Source: Parvibaculum sp. (GTDB taxonomy: Bacteria > Pseudomonadota > Alphaproteobacteria > Parvibaculales > Parvibaculaceae). Taken from it: DNA of 42,757 nt. The notes beneath the pieces are model-generated. The model saw nothing but the letters and a program-made list of their open reading frames with translations, searched no databases and was not told the DNA's origin. Below, in pieces: positions 7,915 through 15,225 of this stretch (positions within the stretch are counted from its first letter, which is position 1; each line of letters begins with the position of its first letter). Made by a program: the position numbers and the translations under genes. The stretch spans positions 1-42,757 of the forward strand of contig JAHBYK010000013.1 of assembly GCA_019635965.1 (NCBI GenBank). Direction: 5' to 3'.

Positions 7915-8739
7915 ATGAGCCAGGCAAAGGCAGCGCCGCAGGAAGCACAGGAAGTTCTCTACGAGGTGGACGGCCACATCGCCACCATCACGCTCAATGC
8001 GCCCGAGCGCATGAACACGATTTCGGGTCCGATGCTGAACCAGCTGACCGCGCGGCTGCAGGAAGCGGATGCGGACCCGCAGGTGCGCTGCGTGATCCTG
8101 ACCGGTGCGGGGCGCGCCTTCTGCGCGGGGCTCGATCTGCGGGCACAGACGCAGGGCGGCGGACTTTCCATCGGTTCGAGCGGCGGCGTGACCTCGACGA
8201 CGCTCGATCTCAAGAACACGCCGCCGACGGTGCTTCAGGAAATGGAGACGCCGACGATCTGCGCAATCAATGGCGGCGCGGCCGGCTATGGCATGGATAC
8301 GGCGCTCGGCTGCGACATCCGCATCATGGCGCGCTCGGCGAAGCTCGCGGCAGCCTTCTGCAAGCGCGGCCTCGTGCCGGAATCGGGCGGCACTTGGTAT
8401 CTGCCGCGGCTGATCGGCTGGTCGAAGGCGGCGGAACTGATCTTCACGGGCCGCACGCTCAATGCGGAGGAAAGCGTTGCCTGGGGGCTCGCCTCGCAGG
8501 TGGTGGACGATGCCGAGCTGATGCCGCGGGCGCGGGCGATGGCAGCCGAGATCGCGGGCAATGCGCCGCTCGCGGTGCGCGCCGCCAAGCGCATGATGCG
8601 GATGGGTCTCAACGAGCCGTTCCCGGAACATGTGCATCATGTCTATCTGCAACTTCTGCCGCTGATGCGGACGGAAGATGTGAAGGAAGGCATGATGGCC
8701 TTCGTGGAGAAGCGGGCGCCCGAGTTCAAGGGTCGCTGA
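7915..8739 (+). CDS. Enoyl-CoA hydratase/isomerase family protein (crotonase 1)
   Basis: A 274-residue crotonase-fold protein. The oxyanion-hole segments are AFCAGLDLR (about 65-73) and AINGGAAGYGMD (about 119-130). At the two positions that carry catalytic Glu in true enoyl-CoA hydratases it has Asp (GMDTALGCD) and Lys (FCKRG), but it keeps the Glu of LVPESGGTWYLPR. This pattern is seen in crotonases that are isomerases, hydrolases or of unknown chemistry, so a plain hydratase label would be unsafe. Ribosome site AGGGGAGG precedes the ATG. Acts on a CoA thioester in the cytoplasm, probably in fatty-acid or aromatic degradation. Confidence 0.92.
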   Translation: MSQAKAAPQEAQEVLYEVDGHIATITLNAPERMNTISGPMLNQLTARLQEADADPQVRCVILTGAGRAFCAGLDLRAQTQGGGLSIGSSGGVTSTTLDLKNTPPTVLQEMETPTICAINGGAAGYGMDTALGCDIRIMARSAKLAAAFCKRGLVPESGGTWYLPRLIGWSKAAELIFTGRTLNAEESVAWGLASQVVDDAELMPRARAMAAEIAGNAPLAVRAAKRMMRMGLNEPFPEHVHHVYLQLLPLMRTEDVKEGMMAFVEKRAPEFKGR

Positions 8740-8790
8740 GGCGGGGGCAGCCGAGGCGGCAGCTCCGATGCGGCGGAGAATCTGAGGCAG

Positions 8791-9963
8791 ATGACGGCGG
8801 GTCATGCCGCGCGATGCGCGGCGGGAAAGGCGAAGCGGACAGCGTGGACATGGTTCACGCTGTTGCTTTCCCTTGCCACCTTCATCGCGGCCGCGCCGCT
8901 TCGCGCGGCGGAATTTTCCGGCGGCTATGACGGGATCGCGGAGGCGGCGGGCATGGCGCTGACGCTGAGCGAGGTGGAGCGGCGAGTCGTCGGGCGGCTG
9001 ACACTTCCATCCGGCACGGCCTATACGTTGAATGGCGAGCGCGCGCGGGCAGGCGATGGCGACGCGCAAGGTGCGCTCCGCGTGGCGGGCGCCAGCGAGG
9101 ACGGCGCGTTCTTCCATATGGAGGAGCGGCCGCTCGGGCTGCAATTCCTGTTCATTCCGGCACGCACGGATGGCACGCCCGATCTCGCGGTGGCGCGGGA
9201 ATATTCGTTCCTGAAGCGCGGCGTCCGGCCGACCGTACCGCAGCAGGCCGAGAGCAGATACAAGCCCGCGCCGGAAGAGGCGGCCGACATCGTCACCTTC
9301 ATCGACGGCTTCCGCAGCTGGTCGCCTGCCGATACGGCGCGGCATTATGCATCGCTGCCCGACAAGGCGCGGGGGCTGCTGCTGCTCTACGACCATGCGA
9401 CGGCGGAACTCATGTGGCGCCTCTGCGAGGCGCGGCCCGAGGCGGGTACGCTGACGGCATCGCGGCTTGCCGAAATACAGGACCGGCAGCAGACGGATTG
9501 CGAAACCTATCTGCCGCTCGTGGAAGCGGCGCGGAAGGGCGGGCTGTTTCCGGAATTCCTGAGGCGGTCGCTGTTTCAACTGGAGCTGGTGCGCGCGACG
9601 GCGCTTTGCGACCGGGGCGAGACGCCCGCAGCGCGATGCGCGGATGTGAGCGCGCTGGCGGCGCCGCTCGTGCTGCGCTGGCGCCGCGCGGATGCGATCA
9701 TGCGCGATCTTGCACAGGCGGGCGGGGTGACGGTGCCGGAGACAGCGGCACCGGCTCCGGCGGCGGCCGTGGCCACCGCGGCAGATTCCGCGCAGGCAGA
9801 AGCGCCGGCCGCGGCACCCGCAATCCGCACAGGACGCGGGATGCCGCTGCCGCTTATCCGTCCGGGTGCGGAGGATCAGGGCGTTTCCGACTTCGAGCCC
9901 GATGTCTCGACGATCACCTTGCAGGCGGTCAAGACCTACCGTCTGCCGCTGGCGCGGCCCTGA
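8791..9963 (+). CDS. Exported protein of unknown function, 390 aa
   Basis: The N-terminus has a basic region and a hydrophobic core (about residues 19-36) followed by LRAAEF, a good signal-peptidase site near residue 40. The first part of the mature protein is beta-rich (GGYDGIAEAAGMALTLSEVERRVVGRL, then FFHMEERPLGLQFLFIPA) and resembles small lipocalin-like or DUF-type barrel repeats. The second part is helical with several Cys. A Pro/Ala linker (about 315-345) leads to a short C-terminal tail. I recognise no family. The ribosome site GAGG is close before the ATG. It may share a transcript with crotonase 1, 51 bases upstream. Confidence 0.75.
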   Translation: MTAGHAARCAAGKAKRTAWTWFTLLLSLATFIAAAPLRAAEFSGGYDGIAEAAGMALTLSEVERRVVGRLTLPSGTAYTLNGERARAGDGDAQGALRVAGASEDGAFFHMEERPLGLQFLFIPARTDGTPDLAVAREYSFLKRGVRPTVPQQAESRYKPAPEEAADIVTFIDGFRSWSPADTARHYASLPDKARGLLLLYDHATAELMWRLCEARPEAGTLTASRLAEIQDRQQTDCETYLPLVEAARKGGLFPEFLRRSLFQLELVRATALCDRGETPAARCADVSALAAPLVLRWRRADAIMRDLAQAGGVTVPETAAPAPAAAVATAADSAQAEAPAAAPAIRTGRGMPLPLIRPGAEDQGVSDFEPDVSTITLQAVKTYRLPLARP

Positions 9964-9966
9964 GGA

Positions 9967-10395
9967 TCAGGCCGCGATTTCGACGAGCTGGATTTCGAAG
10001 GTGAGGTCTTCGCCCGCGAGCGGGTGGTTCGCATCGAGGCGGACGGCGGTGGCGGTCACTTCGGTGATGACGAGGCCGATCTCGCGCCCGTCCTGGCCCG
10101 TCGCGGTGAGGCGCATACCGGGCTGCGGATCGAGGCCGGGCGGCAATTCGCCGAGCGGTACGTCCTGCACGAGACGCGGATCATGATCGCCATAGGCGTC
10201 GGCGGAGGCGACGGTGAAGCTCTTGGTTTCGCCGGGCTCCATGCCGAGCACGGCATTTTCAAAACCGGCGATCACCATCTGGCTGCCGATCGAAAATTCT
10301 ATGGGTTCGCGCTCGCGGCTCGTGTCGAACACGGAGCCGTCGTTCAAGGTGCCGGTGTAGTGGACGCGCACCGTGTCGCCATTCTTCGCTGCCAT
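9967..10395 (-). CDS. FKBP-type peptidyl-prolyl cis-trans isomerase, SlyD/FkpB-like
   Basis: A 142-residue cytoplasmic FKBP. Family blocks in order: GDTVRVHYTGTLNDGSVFDTS (residues 6-26), FSIGSQMVIAGFENAVLGM, the insert-in-flap region with YGDHDPRLVQDVP, and the ending DANHPLAGEDLTFEIQLVEI. This order is that of SlyD-type proteins, which act as folding helpers and chaperones; the His-rich metal tail of E. coli SlyD is missing. ATG at 10395 was chosen over longer starts because homology begins there and GGAAAGG lies in front. Confidence 0.93.
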   Translation of the reverse strand: MAAKNGDTVRVHYTGTLNDGSVFDTSREREPIEFSIGSQMVIAGFENAVLGMEPGETKSFTVASADAYGDHDPRLVQDVPLGELPPGLDPQPGMRLTATGQDGREIGLVITEVTATAVRLDANHPLAGEDLTFEIQLVEIAA

Positions 10396-10454
10396 TGCAA
10401 TGCCTTTCCGTGCGCGCCCTGCCGCGCTTCGTATGTGTTTCCGGCGATGAAATG

Positions 10455-10490
10455 AAAAAGGGCTTTCCGGCAGAACACCGGAAAGCCCCC
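10455..10490 (-). terminator. Rho-independent terminator for the GYF_2 gene
   Basis: Perfect 11-bp stem (arms 10460-10470 and 10478-10488, CCGGAAAGCCC type) with a 7-base loop, followed on the minus strand by five T. It lies downstream of the gene at 10571-11368 and insulates it from the FKBP gene. Confidence 0.85.
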
Positions 10491-10570
10491 AAATCATCGG
10501 CAGGAAGGACGTTATCACTCCCGCCGCTGCGTGGCCACCTCGCGGCGGCAAATTTTCGACGCGAATTCCC

Positions 10571-11368
10571 TTAGAAGGAGCGGCGCCAGACGCGGCGGAT
10601 CTTCGCGTCGACTTCAGGCCCCATCGAACTCCAGGCGGTGCGGTCGCGCGTCGTGTCGGCGATGAACATGGTGTCGGTGCGGCCGATATACTGGCTGAGA
10701 TCGTTGAGAAGGCCGGCGGCCGTTGCGTCGGTGTTCACGCACCAGACATTGGGCGCGAGCTTGTAGGCAGGCCCGAGCGACATGATCGCCTGCTCGAGCG
10801 GGCCGGCGAAGCGCGCCTTGATGTCCATGACGATGATGAAATTCGCCGTGTCGGGCTGGCGGCGGCGGTCGATCTGGCCCTTGCCGGGACCATAGGCCGG
10901 ACGCTGGCCCTGCGATGCGGGCGTGGCCGGCTGGCGGGCCGCCATGTCATGCGCCGCATCGGCATCAGGTTCGGGTTCGGGCGAGACATCGGGTTGCCGG
11001 GCGGGTACATCCGCCGCGCCGGCATCCCCCGTCTCGTCAGTCATGTCTTCCGCGGGTGCGGCGTCCTGACTGACGGGCGTTTCGGACTGGCTGGTTTCGG
11101 GGAGAGCCGCATCGGCAGGAGCGGCGTGGAAGAGTTCCGCAAAGGCGGGAATGTCGGCGGCATAGCGCCACATGGTCGCGCCGGCGGGCGTGCCTTCGGG
11201 CGCAAGCAGGCTGTGCTCGGCGACGCGGCCTTCCGCGACATAGGCTTTCATGGCCTCGAAGCTGTAGGGGCCATAGACCTTGTCGCCATATTTCAACACC
11301 CAGCGATGCTGCTGTGCGGCTGCTATCTGAGCATTCACGTCGGGAGATGTTTCCGCTGGATAAGCCAT
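10571..11368 (-). CDS. GYF_2 (DUF4339) protein with a Cas2/SinR-like C-terminal domain
   Basis: A 265-residue, three-part protein. Residues about 22-72 form a GYF_2 domain (WVLKYGDKVYGPYSFEAMKAYV, then SLLAPEG and MWRYA), a proposed peptide-binding module. Residues about 85-165 are a Pro/Ala/Glu/Asp-rich linker. The last hundred residues (FIIVMDIK ... APNVWCVNTDATAAGLLNDLSQYI ... DTMFIADTTRDRTAWSSMG) follow the beta-alpha-beta layout I associate with the SinR/VapD/Cas2-like ferredoxin fold. No signal peptide, so cytoplasmic. No toxin or CRISPR partner is nearby. The second assignment is from pattern memory only. Confidence 0.8.
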   Translation of the reverse strand: MAYPAETSPDVNAQIAAAQQHRWVLKYGDKVYGPYSFEAMKAYVAEGRVAEHSLLAPEGTPAGATMWRYAADIPAFAELFHAAPADAALPETSQSETPVSQDAAPAEDMTDETGDAGAADVPARQPDVSPEPEPDADAAHDMAARQPATPASQGQRPAYGPGKGQIDRRRQPDTANFIIVMDIKARFAGPLEQAIMSLGPAYKLAPNVWCVNTDATAAGLLNDLSQYIGRTDTMFIADTTRDRTAWSSMGPEVDAKIRRVWRRSF

Positions 11369-11527
11369 GATCGATACGCCGCGGCCTTTGCCGCCTTCCG
11401 GGTAAGAGACTGGTTCCGCCGATTTTTACCGGCTTTTGGTTACCGCAAGGTCAACGCGAGAGCGCTTGATGCGGCAGGGCCGAGGGGGCAAAGTCGGCGC
11501 AAGCGCGGATATCCGCGAAATAACTGG

Positions 11528-11543
11528 TTAACCTGAACTTAAC
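11528..11543 (+). promoter_or_regulatory. Candidate CtrA box
   Basis: TTAA, seven bases, TTAAC: an exact match to the full CtrA consensus of alphaproteobacteria. It ends 11 bases before the crotonase 2 start and touches its ribosome site (GGGAAG). Bound CtrA here would more likely repress crotonase 2 or act on the divergent GYF_2 gene. A single match in an AT-richer gap can occur by chance. Confidence 0.35.
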
Positions 11544-11554
11544 GGGAAGCGCCG

Positions 11555-12328
11555 ATGACCGAATTCTGCACCACCGAACGCGACGGCCATGTGCTCGTCG
11601 TCACCATCAACCGCCCGGAGCGCATGAACGCGCTGCATCCGCCCGCGAATTTCGAACTGGAAAAAGTGTTCGACGATTTCGCCAGGGACGACGATCTGTG
11701 GGTGGCGATCGTGACGGGCGCGGGCGACCGCGCCTTCAGCGCGGGCAACGATCTGCGCTGGCAGGCCGAAGGCAACAAGATGGAAGTGCCGAAAACGGGC
11801 TTTGCGGGCCTCACCGCGCGCTACGATCTCAACAAGCCGGTGATCGCGGCCGTGAACGGCGTCGCCATGGGCGGCGGATTTGAAATCGCGCTCGCCTGCG
11901 ATCTCATCATCGCGTCGGAAAATGCCGTCTTTGCGCTGCCGGAGCCGAAGGTCGGTCTCGCGGCGCTGGCGGGCGGTCTGCACCGTCTGCCGCGCCAGAT
12001 CGGCGTGAAGCAGGCGATGGGCATGATCCTGACCGGCCGCCAGGTGCCGGCGAAGGAAGGCAAGGAACTCGGCTTCGTGAACGAGGTGGTGCCGGCGGCA
12101 GAGCTGATCGCCGCGGCAAAACGCTGGGCGAAGCTGATCGAGGAATGTTCGCCTATGTCGATCCGTGCCTCGAAGGAGTCGGTCTACAAGGGGCTCGACG
12201 AGGCCAATCTTCAGAAGGCGATCGAGGGCAAGTATCCGGCGGTGGCCGCGCTCTTCAAGAGCGAGGATCTGATCGAAGGGCCACGCGCCTTCGCCGAGAA
12301 GCGAAAGCCTGTCTGGAAGGGCAAGTAA
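11555..12328 (+). CDS. Enoyl-CoA hydratase (crotonase 2), CaiD-like
   Basis: A 257-residue crotonase with both catalytic glutamates in place: GGGFEIALACD (about residue 111) and FALPEPKVGL (about 131). The oxyanion-hole segments are AFSAGNDLRW and NGVAMGGG. The sequence style, including ALPEPKVGL and the C-terminal FAEKRKPVWKGK, recalls carnityl-CoA dehydratase CaiD and related hydratases, so reversible hydration of an enoyl-CoA is likely. No other carnitine genes are nearby, so I leave the symbol blank. Ribosome site GGGAAG lies 6 bases before ATG. Confidence 0.93.
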   Translation: MTEFCTTERDGHVLVVTINRPERMNALHPPANFELEKVFDDFARDDDLWVAIVTGAGDRAFSAGNDLRWQAEGNKMEVPKTGFAGLTARYDLNKPVIAAVNGVAMGGGFEIALACDLIIASENAVFALPEPKVGLAALAGGLHRLPRQIGVKQAMGMILTGRQVPAKEGKELGFVNEVVPAAELIAAAKRWAKLIEECSPMSIRASKESVYKGLDEANLQKAIEGKYPAVAALFKSEDLIEGPRAFAEKRKPVWKGK

Positions 12329-12336
12329 GCCTGCCC

Positions 12337-12378
12337 AAAAAACAACCGGCCCTGCCGCGGGGGGAGCGGCAGAGCCGG
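12337..12378 (-). terminator. Rho-independent terminator for the LapG-like gene
   Basis: A 13-base stem with one C/A mismatch (arms 12346-12358 and 12366-12378) and a 7-base loop, followed on the minus strand by TTGTTTTTT. It lies between two convergent genes and serves the minus-strand gene ending at 12431. Confidence 0.85.
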
Positions 12379-12430
12379 CCTCGACAGGACCAGACTCCGA
12401 GTTGGGGGGCGGCGGAGTCCGGTCAGCAGG

Positions 12431-13234
12431 TCAATTGATCGCGGCGGTCGGTTCCTCCTTGGATGCTGATACGGCCGCGGTCAGACCATCTTCGACGCCC
12501 GGGCGAAGCGACGGCGCGGGCGATTTCTTCTCGATTGCGGCAAGGAACGGCGCCTTCTCGCCAACAGGCGGCAGGGGCTGGTTCTTCACCGCGACACGGG
12601 CGGCGCTCGCGTCGAGATTGACCCAGATGTAAGGCCGCTCTTCCGACTGGCGCTTGATCCACTGATAGGGCGTGTCGGACCAGATCGCGATGTCCCAGGT
12701 CTTGTTGTCGAGCACGAACTCGCCGCGATCCGTCCTGACGAGCAGCACGGCATGGCCGTCGCCATTCCATTCGCGCACGACGGAGACGAGCAGGTTCTCC
12801 GGCGACCAGCCGCGCTGGATCAGCAGGCGGCGCTTTTCGAGCGCAAAGTCCTCGCAATCGCCGCCGCGCTCATCAGGGAAGGCCCACCATTCGGCGCGGC
12901 CATAGAGATCGATGTCGTCGATCTGCGGAACAGAGCGGTTCACATATTCGTTGACCTGCGACAGCTCGAGCCATTTTTCAGGCGTCATGGCGGCGGGCTT
13001 CGGCGTGTCGGTGCCGCCCGCACATTCATCCGGGTGACGGATGCAGAATCCGATATAGCCGAAAGGCGGCGCAACCTGCTGATAGGTCGGCATGTTCGCG
13101 GCGATAAGCCGGACGCCGCCCTGCTGCGGCACGAAGGCCGAGCTCTTGATGCTGCCGACATATTCCGGCGACTGACAACCCGCGAGCAGCGCCAGAGCGC
13201 CTGCTGCCATCATGAATTTCTTACGCCACGACAT
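12431..13234 (-). CDS. Transglutaminase-like cysteine protease, LapG family (PF06035), lipoprotein
   Basis: A 267-residue member of the bacterial transglutaminase-like cysteine proteinase family, which includes LapG, the periplasmic protease that cuts surface adhesins when c-di-GMP is low. The catalytic triad is Cys127 (GGDCEDFAL), His161 (GDGHAVL) and Asp176 (FVLDN). The family block PPFGYIGFCIRHPDEC (57-71) is also clear. The N-terminus ends in a lipobox, LLAGC (Cys20), so unlike soluble LapG it should be membrane-tethered. A tail of about 70 residues follows the core. ATG at 13234 has GGGTGG in front; ATG at 13249 is possible. No LapD or large adhesin gene is in the window. Confidence 0.9.
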   Translation of the reverse strand: MSWRKKFMMAAGALALLAGCQSPEYVGSIKSSAFVPQQGGVRLIAANMPTYQQVAPPFGYIGFCIRHPDECAGGTDTPKPAAMTPEKWLELSQVNEYVNRSVPQIDDIDLYGRAEWWAFPDERGGDCEDFALEKRRLLIQRGWSPENLLVSVVREWNGDGHAVLLVRTDRGEFVLDNKTWDIAIWSDTPYQWIKRQSEERPYIWVNLDASAARVAVKNQPLPPVGEKAPFLAAIEKKSPAPSLRPGVEDGLTAAVSASKEEPTAAIN

Positions 13235-13540
13235 GATACCACCCAACATTCGTCGTCTTGAGTGGAACAATGGCAGGGATGAATTTGTGGCCGTTTAAAT
13301 CCGGGACGCGAATTTGAGGCAAATACCGCTCAAACTTGAGGCGGGTTTTCGTAAAATTCGAACGAAATCAAATTGACTAAAATTGCGCGGATCGGGACCG
13401 GCGAAAAAGCCCTTTGTTTCCAGCGCTTTTTAAGGCGTGCGACGGCGAAAGGGCGCGCGGCGCGGCGCAAGGAAAGGGCACCGGAAAGGCCGTTTCCGGC
13501 CTCCGGTTATGGATCAAAAAAATTTTTGCAAAACTTCCCG
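13235..13540. other. Intergenic region, AT-rich, no gene seen
   Basis: This gap of 306 bases lies between two minus-strand genes. It includes an inverted pair TTTGAG/CTCAAA near 13313-13336, the palindrome TTCGAA, and an A7T5 tract near 13514-13525, the kind of bent AT-rich DNA that surrounds promoters. It should carry the promoter of the LapG-like gene; I cannot place clear -35/-10 boxes. Confidence 0.5.
13481..13501 (-). terminator. Possible weak terminator after crotonase 3
   Basis: On the minus strand, GGCCG-GAAA-CGGCC (13488-13501) with a GNRA loop is followed by TTTCC. It is 40 bases past the stop of the gene at 13541. The stem is short and the T-run is poor. Confidence 0.4.
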
Positions 13541-14245
13541 TCAGCGCGAGCGGGCGCCGTCGAACGTGTCCGAATCCGATGTCAATGTGCTGCGGATGAG
13601 GGCGATCGTTGCCTGGCGCTCCTTGCGCTTGGTGTTGGCGAAGGCGGGCTGCTGAAGGGCCGCAAGCGCGGCGGCGCGGGCTTTCGCGGTATCCATCAGC
13701 GCGGCGGCGGGGACCACCTCGTCGAGATAGCCGACGGCGGCGGCCTCTGCCGGGCCATAGATCCGGGCCTGGGTGACGGCTTCGCTGAAGCGGTTGCGGG
13801 CGAGGCGGTCGCGGGCAAGCTCGATGCCGAACACGGGCATGGTCATGCCGATGGCGACTTCGGGCAGGCCGATGCGGAAATCGCCCTCCGTGCCGATGCG
13901 CGTGTCGCCCGCAAGGAGCAGCAGGCCGCCGGCCGCGAGCGAATGGCCGGTGCAGGCCATGATGACGGGCAGGGGATATTCGTAGAGTTTCAGCAGCAGT
14001 TCCGCGCCGGCGGTGACGAGCTTGCGGACATTTTCAGGCCCCGAGCCCATCACATCGAGATCGAAACCGGCACAGAACCGCTTTTCGCGGCCCGCGATCA
14101 GCACCGCCTTCGCCTTGCTCTGCGCCTCGTCGAGCGCCGCGTTCAGGGCGCCGATCATGGCGTGGCCGAGCGCATTGGCGCGGCCGTCATCCATGGTGAG
14201 GATGGCGATATCGTTCTCGAAGGCGGTATTGAGCGGTCCGGACAT
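13541..14245 (-). CDS. Enoyl-CoA hydratase/isomerase family protein (crotonase 3)
   Basis: A 234-residue, slightly short crotonase. Oxyanion segments are RFCAGFDLD and TGHSLAAGGLLLL. The first catalytic Glu position of hydratases is replaced by Leu, while the second is kept (IGLPEVAIGMTMP). One-glutamate crotonases are often delta3,delta2-enoyl-CoA isomerases, so isomerase is more likely than hydratase. It is one of three crotonases within 6.3 kb, each in its own transcript and too different to be a recent duplicate. The PilZ gene lies upstream on the same strand with a 49-base gap, so a shared transcript is possible. Confidence 0.9.
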   Translation of the reverse strand: MSGPLNTAFENDIAILTMDDGRANALGHAMIGALNAALDEAQSKAKAVLIAGREKRFCAGFDLDVMGSGPENVRKLVTAGAELLLKLYEYPLPVIMACTGHSLAAGGLLLLAGDTRIGTEGDFRIGLPEVAIGMTMPVFGIELARDRLARNRFSEAVTQARIYGPAEAAAVGYLDEVVPAAALMDTAKARAAALAALQQPAFANTKRKERQATIALIRSTLTSDSDTFDGARSR

Positions 14246-14294
14246 GACTTCCCCCTGTTGTTCCGGGGCAGTCTAGTGCGGCGGGGCGCTTTCG

Positions 14295-14894
14295 TCAGCC
14301 GAAGGGGCGGGAAAGGGCGGTGGCCTTTTCCGGGATGTCGGTGAACTGGATGCCCACGCCTTCTTCCGTGTGACGGACGATGCGGCCCGACATCCGGCCG
14401 ATCGACACCTCGGTGCCGATGGGCGGGCGGTTTTCGATCGCCACCTGGGCACCGCCGAGCGACATGTCGATGATGCGGCAGGGGATGGAATGGCCGTCGG
14501 AGAGGGTGAGGACGGAACTTTCCTCAAGCCCGGCCTCGCCAGGCGCATAGCGCGCGAAGGCACGGCGGGCGGAGATTTCGAGCTTTTCACCGCGTGCAAT
14601 CGCCTCAAGGCGCTGACGCAGGCGCTCGCGGCGGGGGCCGGCGATGGAGGTCTCGATGGCGAAGCCGCCTTCATAGCAACGGACGACCTTGCCTTCGAAG
14701 CGGCCATAATCGTCGAGATAGACGATGATCTGGGCACCCGGATCGAGCACAATGTCGGTGGTGAGGGCGATGCCGCCCAGCGACATGTCACGAATGGAGC
14801 AGGTGTGTTCCGATCCATCCGGCGCGAGGAAGCGGCCCCTGGCTTCAAAGGCTACGCGCGGATATTTACGGCGTTCATCGTGGTCGGACTGCAT
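14295..14894 (-). CDS. Tandem PilZ-domain protein
   Basis: A 199-residue protein with two PilZ-like halves. The first (about 7-80) carries the c-di-GMP-binding motif RRKYPR (RxxxR type, residues 8-13) and DMSLGG. The second (about 95-190) repeats DMSLGG but its basic N-terminal motif is weaker (SARRAFARYAPGE). The first domain probably binds c-di-GMP and the second may be structural. Cytoplasmic. Such proteins usually control motility, adhesion or polysaccharide output; the partner is unknown. Confidence 0.9.
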   Translation of the reverse strand: MQSDHDERRKYPRVAFEARGRFLAPDGSEHTCSIRDMSLGGIALTTDIVLDPGAQIIVYLDDYGRFEGKVVRCYEGGFAIETSIAGPRRERLRQRLEAIARGEKLEISARRAFARYAPGEAGLEESSVLTLSDGHSIPCRIIDMSLGGAQVAIENRPPIGTEVSIGRMSGRIVRHTEEGVGIQFTDIPEKATALSRPFG

Positions 14895-15225
14895 TGGTCT
14901 GCCTGCAAAGAGTCGACGGCGCGAATGCGCAGAATTCTGTTCCCGGCAGGATAAGGGGAACAGAGTTAATGAAATTCTACCCGCGCCCTCCTTACGGGCG
15001 AATATTTGCCCGTTTCGGGCTTAAAATAGCGGCCTTGTCTCTGAAATTGACGCTTGCGTCAGCTTCGGCGATTCCCGACAATCGGACAAAATCCGGCCAA
15101 TAGCGGAATCGGGCGAGGCACTGGCAGTGAAGTGCTGGTCCTGGGCCGTTGCAATTTGCAGGATGGCGCCCGGCACAGCGTTGAATCAGCAGTCACAGCC
15201 GGCAAAAGGGATCGGGAACAGCGTA
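14895..15225. other. Divergent promoter region between PilZ and GMC genes
   Basis: It holds two striking inverted repeats. At 14994-15013, ACGGGC and GCCCGT flank an AT core. At 15048-15061, TGACGC and GCGTCA are separated by 2 bases; the left arm overlaps a TTGACG that could act as a -35 for the GMC gene. A 44-codon frame (14969-15103) behind AAGGGGAA is visible but unsupported. No RNA gene seen. Confidence 0.5.

Noticed and set aside
7840..9579. A 579-codon minus-strand frame across crotonase 1 and the exported protein
   Set aside because: Antisense shadow; Arg/His-rich and spans two unrelated genes.
10571..11368. Reading the Cas2-like tail as evidence of a CRISPR or toxin system
   Set aside because: No cas1, array or antitoxin nearby, and the domain call itself is only from pattern.
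14969..15103. A 44-codon + strand frame behind AAGGGGAA, between PilZ and GMC
   Set aside because: The ribosome site is fair, but composition, family likeness and context give no support, and it overlaps two inverted repeats. Possible leader peptide at best.
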